Assembly: GCA_003152555.1 (NCBI GenBank)
Contig: PMAL01000133.1
Coordinates: 9,284-26,245 of the forward strand
DNA from: Acidimicrobiaceae bacterium
GTDB taxonomy: Bacteria > Actinomycetota > Acidimicrobiia > Acidimicrobiales > RAAP-2
DNA length: 16,962 bases
Direction of reading: 5' to 3'
Shown: positions 14,389 to 16,962 of the stretch, piece by piece
Numbering within the stretch: the stretch's first letter is position 1
Layout: the number at the start of each line of letters is the position of its first letter
Position numbers and translations under genes: made by a program
Notes under the pieces: model-generated
Databases searched by the model: none
Seen by the model: the letters and a program-made list of their open reading frames with translations, nothing else
What the model was told of the DNA's origin: nothing

Positions 14389-14477
14389 TAGACTAGGGGA
14401 GAAGCTCCTTGAAGTGAGCTTGGGCCCACACTTTCGAACGACGGTTCCGGGTCCAACCGAGAAACGACCGTTGTCCC
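14389..14477 (+). promoter_or_regulatory. Possible structured leader of the DEAD-box helicase gene
   Basis: A -10-like TAGACT (14389-14394) would give a leader of about 77 bases. The leader holds inverted repeats AAGCTC/GAGCTT (14402-14407 with 14416-14421) and CGGTT/AACCG (14442-14446 with 14455-14459), the palindrome TGGGCCCA (14422-14429), and near-identical decamers AACGACGGTT (14437-14446) and AACGACCGTT (14463-14472). No good -35 accompanies the -10, so the promoter part is weak. Confidence 0.35.
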
Positions 14478-15728
14478 GTGAGTAGTGAAAATAAAGTGTC
14501 TGGAGCCTCGTCCCCAGACTTATACGCCACCAAAGTGACCTTTGCCGAGTTGGGGGTTCATCCCGATCTCTGCGCTGTGCTGACCAGCCAAGGCATTACC
14601 ACCGCCTTTCCAATTCAGGCCCTGACCATTCATGACGCGCTCGCTGGGCGCGACGTGTGCGGCAAGGCCAAGACCGGATCAGGCAAGACGCTGGGATTCG
14701 GTTTGCCGATGCTCCAGCGCGTCGCTGACAGCGAGAAGGAACTGGTGCGCGAAGGCGGCCCCGCCCGACCTCGAGGGTTGGTGCTGTTGCCAACAAGAGA
14801 GCTTGCCGTGCAGGTGTACGAGGTCTTGAAGCCGCTCGGCGCGGCGCTGGGACTACACGTGAATGCTGTGTATGGTGGCGCCGACATTGAGCGCCAGATC
14901 AAGTCGCTTCGCCGGGGCTGTGACATCATCATCGCGACGCCCGGTCGCCTGATCGATCTTGGAGATCGCGGCGAGCTCAACGTGGAGCACCTTGACGTGT
15001 TGGTCCTGGACGAAGCCGACCGCATGGCCGACATGGGTTTCATGCCCCAGGTCGAGTGGGTGCTGCGGCGTATCGCCGAACACGCGCACCAAACGCTGCT
15101 CTTTTCCGCAACGCTCGATGGCGCGATCGATCGACTGGTCAAGCGCTATCTCACTGATCCCGTCTTCCACGAAGTGGCGAGCGACACGCAGACGGTCTCA
15201 CTGATGGTCCACCACTTCTTTAACGTGCACCAGATGGACCGCGTCAAGGTGGCCGCGGCAATTTGTAATTCAATGGGCAAGACCTTGATTTTCTGTCGAA
15301 CGAAACGCGGGGCCGACCGTCTGGTTGAGCAATTGCAAAAAGAGGGCGTGAACGCGGCGGCCATTCACGGCGATCTGCGCCAGAGTCAACGCGAAAAGGC
15401 CTTGGCTGATTTCTCGGCCGACAAGTTGCCAGTGTTGGTTGCGACTGACGTGGCGGCGCGAGGGTTGCACATTGATGGCGTTGACTGCGTCATGCACTTC
15501 GACCCGCCCGAAGACCACAAGGCTTACCTGCACCGCTCGGGGCGGACCGCTCGGGCCGGATCAACGGGCGTGGTTGTCTCGCTCTTGCTGTGGAATCAGA
15601 CCATTGAGGCCGAAGTGATTATGCGCCGTCTGGCGCTCAAGCGCCCGATTGTGGAAGTCTTTTCAAACGACCCGCACCTCAAGAACCTGGCGCAGTGGGA
15701 TCCGACGATGGAGGAAGCATTACGGTGA
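14478..15728 (+). CDS. DEAD-box ATP-dependent RNA helicase
   Basis: Cytoplasmic RNA helicase of 416 aa (GTG start) with the two RecA-like domains and almost no C-terminal extension. Motifs: Q-motif (F22 and FPIQ at 44-47), Walker A AKTGSGKT (64-71), Ia PTRELAVQ (105-112), TPGR (154-157), II DEAD (178-181), III SAT (210-212), IV LIFCRTKRGAD (270-280), V ATDVAARGLHIDGVD (322-336) and VI HRSGRTARAG (352-361). All are intact, so it should be active in RNA remodelling, for example in ribosome assembly or mRNA decay; the specific role is unknown. It lacks the basic or RNA-binding tails of CsdA/DbpA types. No strong Shine-Dalgarno is seen. Its stop overlaps the LmbE start by four bases (GTGA). Confidence 0.96.
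   Translation: MSSENKVSGASSPDLYATKVTFAELGVHPDLCAVLTSQGITTAFPIQALTIHDALAGRDVCGKAKTGSGKTLGFGLPMLQRVADSEKELVREGGPARPRGLVLLPTRELAVQVYEVLKPLGAALGLHVNAVYGGADIERQIKSLRRGCDIIIATPGRLIDLGDRGELNVEHLDVLVLDEADRMADMGFMPQVEWVLRRIAEHAHQTLLFSATLDGAIDRLVKRYLTDPVFHEVASDTQTVSLMVHHFFNVHQMDRVKVAAAICNSMGKTLIFCRTKRGADRLVEQLQKEGVNAAAIHGDLRQSQREKALADFSADKLPVLVATDVAARGLHIDGVDCVMHFDPPEDHKAYLHRSGRTARAGSTGVVVSLLLWNQTIEAEVIMRRLALKRPIVEVFSNDPHLKNLAQWDPTMEEALR
15710..15715 (+). promoter_or_regulatory. Ribosome binding site deciding the LmbE/PIG-L start
   Basis: GGAGGA lies 9 bases before the GTG at 15725, within the helicase coding end. It favours that start over the in-frame GTG at 15695. Confidence 0.65.
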
Positions 15729-16465
15729 GCAAGAAGAAAAAACTTGATGTTTTCAGTTACGACAAGAAAATCAAGCGCGCCCTCGTGGTGGTCGCCCATC
15801 CCGATGACATTGACTTTGGCTCCGCGGGCACGGTAGCGACGCTCACCGGTCACGGTGTCGACGTGGCCTATTGCCTCGTGACGTCCGGCGACGCCGGTGG
15901 CGACGACTCGACGCATTCCAAGGACGAGCGAACCTCGATTCGCGAGGGAGAGCAGCGCGCCGCCGCCGCCGAAGTCGGTGTCAGCACACTGACGTTCCTG
16001 CACTGGCCCGACGGCCAAGTTGAGCCCACGCTGTTACTGCGCCGAGAGATCGCGCGTGTCATCCGCACGCACCGACCAGATCTGGTCATTACGCAAAGCA
16101 CCGAACGAAATTGGGAGCGAATCGGCGTGAGCCACCCCGACCATCTCGCGACCGGCGAAGCCACGATGCGGGCGATCTATCCCGACGCCCGCAACCCGCA
16201 CGCCTTTCCCGAATTGGTGCGCGAGGGCTTCGAGCCTCACGTGGTCTCAACCGTGTGGATATCGGGCACGAATCCCACGATGGTGGTTGACATCACCAAG
16301 GTCTTTGACCTCAAGTACGCCGCCTTAAAGCGCCACCAGAGTCAGGTCGGGGGCCGCGTGGGACTGAAGAAGATGCTCAAGAGTTGGGCCCGCCTTAACG
16401 CGAAGAACGCCGGGCTCGGCAAGGGTCGCCTCGGTGAAAGTTTCAAAGTCGTCAATACCAGGTAG
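15725..16465 (+). CDS. LmbE/PIG-L family deacetylase
   Basis: Zinc-dependent N-acetylglucosaminyl deacetylase-like protein (246 aa). The metal motif AHPDD (24-28; H25, D28) and SHPDH (136-140; H137, H140) give the usual ligands, with D27 as likely general base. The family includes MshB and Mca of mycothiol metabolism and other sugar N-deacetylases; which one this is cannot be decided. The N-terminus MSKKKKLDVFSYDKK is strongly basic. The GTG at 15725 is chosen for its Shine-Dalgarno (GGAGGA, 15710-15715) and the 4-base GTGA overlap with the helicase stop; an upstream in-frame GTG at 15695 has neither. Co-translation with an RNA helicase is unexpected and may only reflect compact packing. Confidence 0.92.
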   Translation: MSKKKKLDVFSYDKKIKRALVVVAHPDDIDFGSAGTVATLTGHGVDVAYCLVTSGDAGGDDSTHSKDERTSIREGEQRAAAAEVGVSTLTFLHWPDGQVEPTLLLRREIARVIRTHRPDLVITQSTERNWERIGVSHPDHLATGEATMRAIYPDARNPHAFPELVREGFEPHVVSTVWISGTNPTMVVDITKVFDLKYAALKRHQSQVGGRVGLKKMLKSWARLNAKNAGLGKGRLGESFKVVNTR

Positions 16466-16491
16466 ACACCACGTCGCGCGTAGTGGCGTCG

Positions 16492-16497
16492 TATGGT
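16492..16497 (+). promoter_or_regulatory. Candidate -10 (TATGGT) for the SulP gene, predicted leaderless
   Basis: TATGGT lies 6 bases before the ATG at 16504, with no Shine-Dalgarno between. A -35-like TAGACA at 16463-16468 is too far away (23 bases), so the call rests on the -10 position. Confidence 0.3.
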
Positions 16498-16503
16498 TAC
16501 CCG

Positions 16504-16962
16504 ATGGGCAGTGACAAGAACAAGGCCAACGTAGAACGCACCCCAATAGGTCAACGAGAGGCGACTCGCGGACTCAATCAAATTTTTGCTGGCGTCACCC
16601 GTGCCAATATGCCGGGTCAACTGCTCGCCGGCGTCACGTTGCTCGCTATCGCCATACCCGAGCAACTTGCTACCTCTCAACTCGCAGGCGTGCCAGCCTT
16701 CACCGCGATGATTGCCTTCATCACCGCGACGTTGGTCTTCGTGCTGGTTGGTTCAAACCCGATTATGTCCGTCGGCGCCGATTCGACGATCGCGCCGCTC
16801 TTCGCCGTTGCCTTGTTGCGTATTGCGCTTCCGGCGTCGACGCAGTATTACGAGCTGGTCGCCGCCACCGCACTGGTCACAGGAATATTACTGCTGGCGA
16901 TTGGTTTCCTGAAACTTGGATGGCTCGCCGACTTTCTCTCGCTGCCTATCGTGATTGGCTTC
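16504..16962 (+). CDS. SulP family inorganic anion transporter, 3'-truncated by the window edge
   Basis: The first 153 residues of a SulP (SLC26-like) permease, a membrane transporter for sulfate, bicarbonate or other anions. After a hydrophilic N-terminus (~1-35) the sequence enters membrane segments: PGQLLAGVTLLAIAIPEQLA (37-56, with the conserved P52-E53), the loop TSQLAGVPA, and a second hydrophobic block at 66-84. The signature GSNPIMSVGADSTIAPLFA (83-101) follows, then further hydrophobic stretches to the edge. The frame is open to the last base; any C-terminal STAS domain lies outside the window. The substrate is not predictable from this part. It follows the LmbE gene by 38 bases and may have its own leaderless promoter. 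Confidence 0.9.
   Translation, partial: MGSDKNKANVERTPIGQREATRGLNQIFAGVTRANMPGQLLAGVTLLAIAIPEQLATSQLAGVPAFTAMIAFITATLVFVLVGSNPIMSVGADSTIAPLFAVALLRIALPASTQYYELVAATALVTGILLLAIGFLKLGWLADFLSLPIVIGF

Noticed and set aside
13881..14456. Longer Bcp peroxiredoxin starting at 14456
   Set aside because: The extra 37 residues have no peroxiredoxin counterpart, while the ATG at 14345 has a good AAAGGA and matches the family N-terminus.
16469..16488. CCAC/GTGG inverted repeat after the LmbE gene considered as a terminator
   Set aside because: It has a four-base stem, a 10-base loop and no T-run.
1..16962. CRISPR array, tRNA, rRNA, insertion sequence or phage genes
   Set aside because: I looked for regular spacer-repeat patterns, tRNA-like cloverleaf segments, transposase motifs and integrases, and saw none.

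Overview
The window looks like a chromosomal segment of a high-GC actinobacterium (Actinomycetota). The evidence is a WhiB1-type iron-sulfur regulator next to a PdtaS-type histidine kinase, a DUF3107 protein (relative of mycobacterial Rv3208A/TB9.4), and the actinobacterial trio of histidine phosphatase (MSMEG_4193 family), DUF3090 and SCO1664-family protein. A FrhB-like iron-sulfur flavoprotein and the compact gene spacing would suit the Acidimicrobiia, but that assignment is only an inference. I see no rRNA, tRNA, insertion sequence, phage gene or CRISPR array. The content is ordinary core genome with a few under-characterised modules.

Layout. 1-1910: the 3' part of a short-chain dehydrogenase facing a dGTPase-like HD hydrolase. 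1960-4577: DUF3107 protein, PHP-domain phosphatase and PdtaS-like kinase on the + strand. 4574-4870: WhiB1 on the - strand. 4871-5395: the only long non-coding stretch, AT-rich, with repeats, two perfect palindromes and a likely whiB1 promoter. 5396-9440: glycerophosphodiesterase, electron transfer flavoprotein EtfB/EtfA, and a DHA2-type MFS exporter. 9437-12385 (- strand, read from high to low coordinates): FrhB-like protein, phosphatase, DUF3090 and SCO1664, very tightly packed. 12439-13884: Fpg/Nei DNA glycosylase and DedA membrane protein. 13881-14345: Bcp peroxiredoxin. 14478-16465: DEAD-box RNA helicase and a translationally overlapping LmbE/PIG-L deacetylase. 16504-end: the start of a SulP anion transporter.

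Three points stand out. (1) All four convergent gene pairs share a 4-base palindromic stop overlap (CTAG three times, TTAA once), so no pair has an intergenic terminator. (2) Several genes lack a Shine-Dalgarno sequence but have a TANNNT -10-like hexamer 6-7 bases before the start codon (etfB, frhB-like, fpg-like, sulP), as expected for leaderless transcripts. (3) The FrhB-like/phosphatase/DUF3090/SCO1664 operon combines an iron-sulfur flavoprotein, a phosphatase, a zinc-ribbon protein and a possible kinase-fold protein. It is the best candidate here for an undescribed pathway; its substrate cannot be read from sequence.

Functionally the genes cover redox and electron transfer (SDR, EtfBA, FrhB-like, Bcp), nucleic-acid upkeep (dGTPase, Fpg-like, DEAD helicase), membrane lipid and transport functions (GDPD, DedA, MFS, SulP), and signalling (PdtaS, WhiB1).
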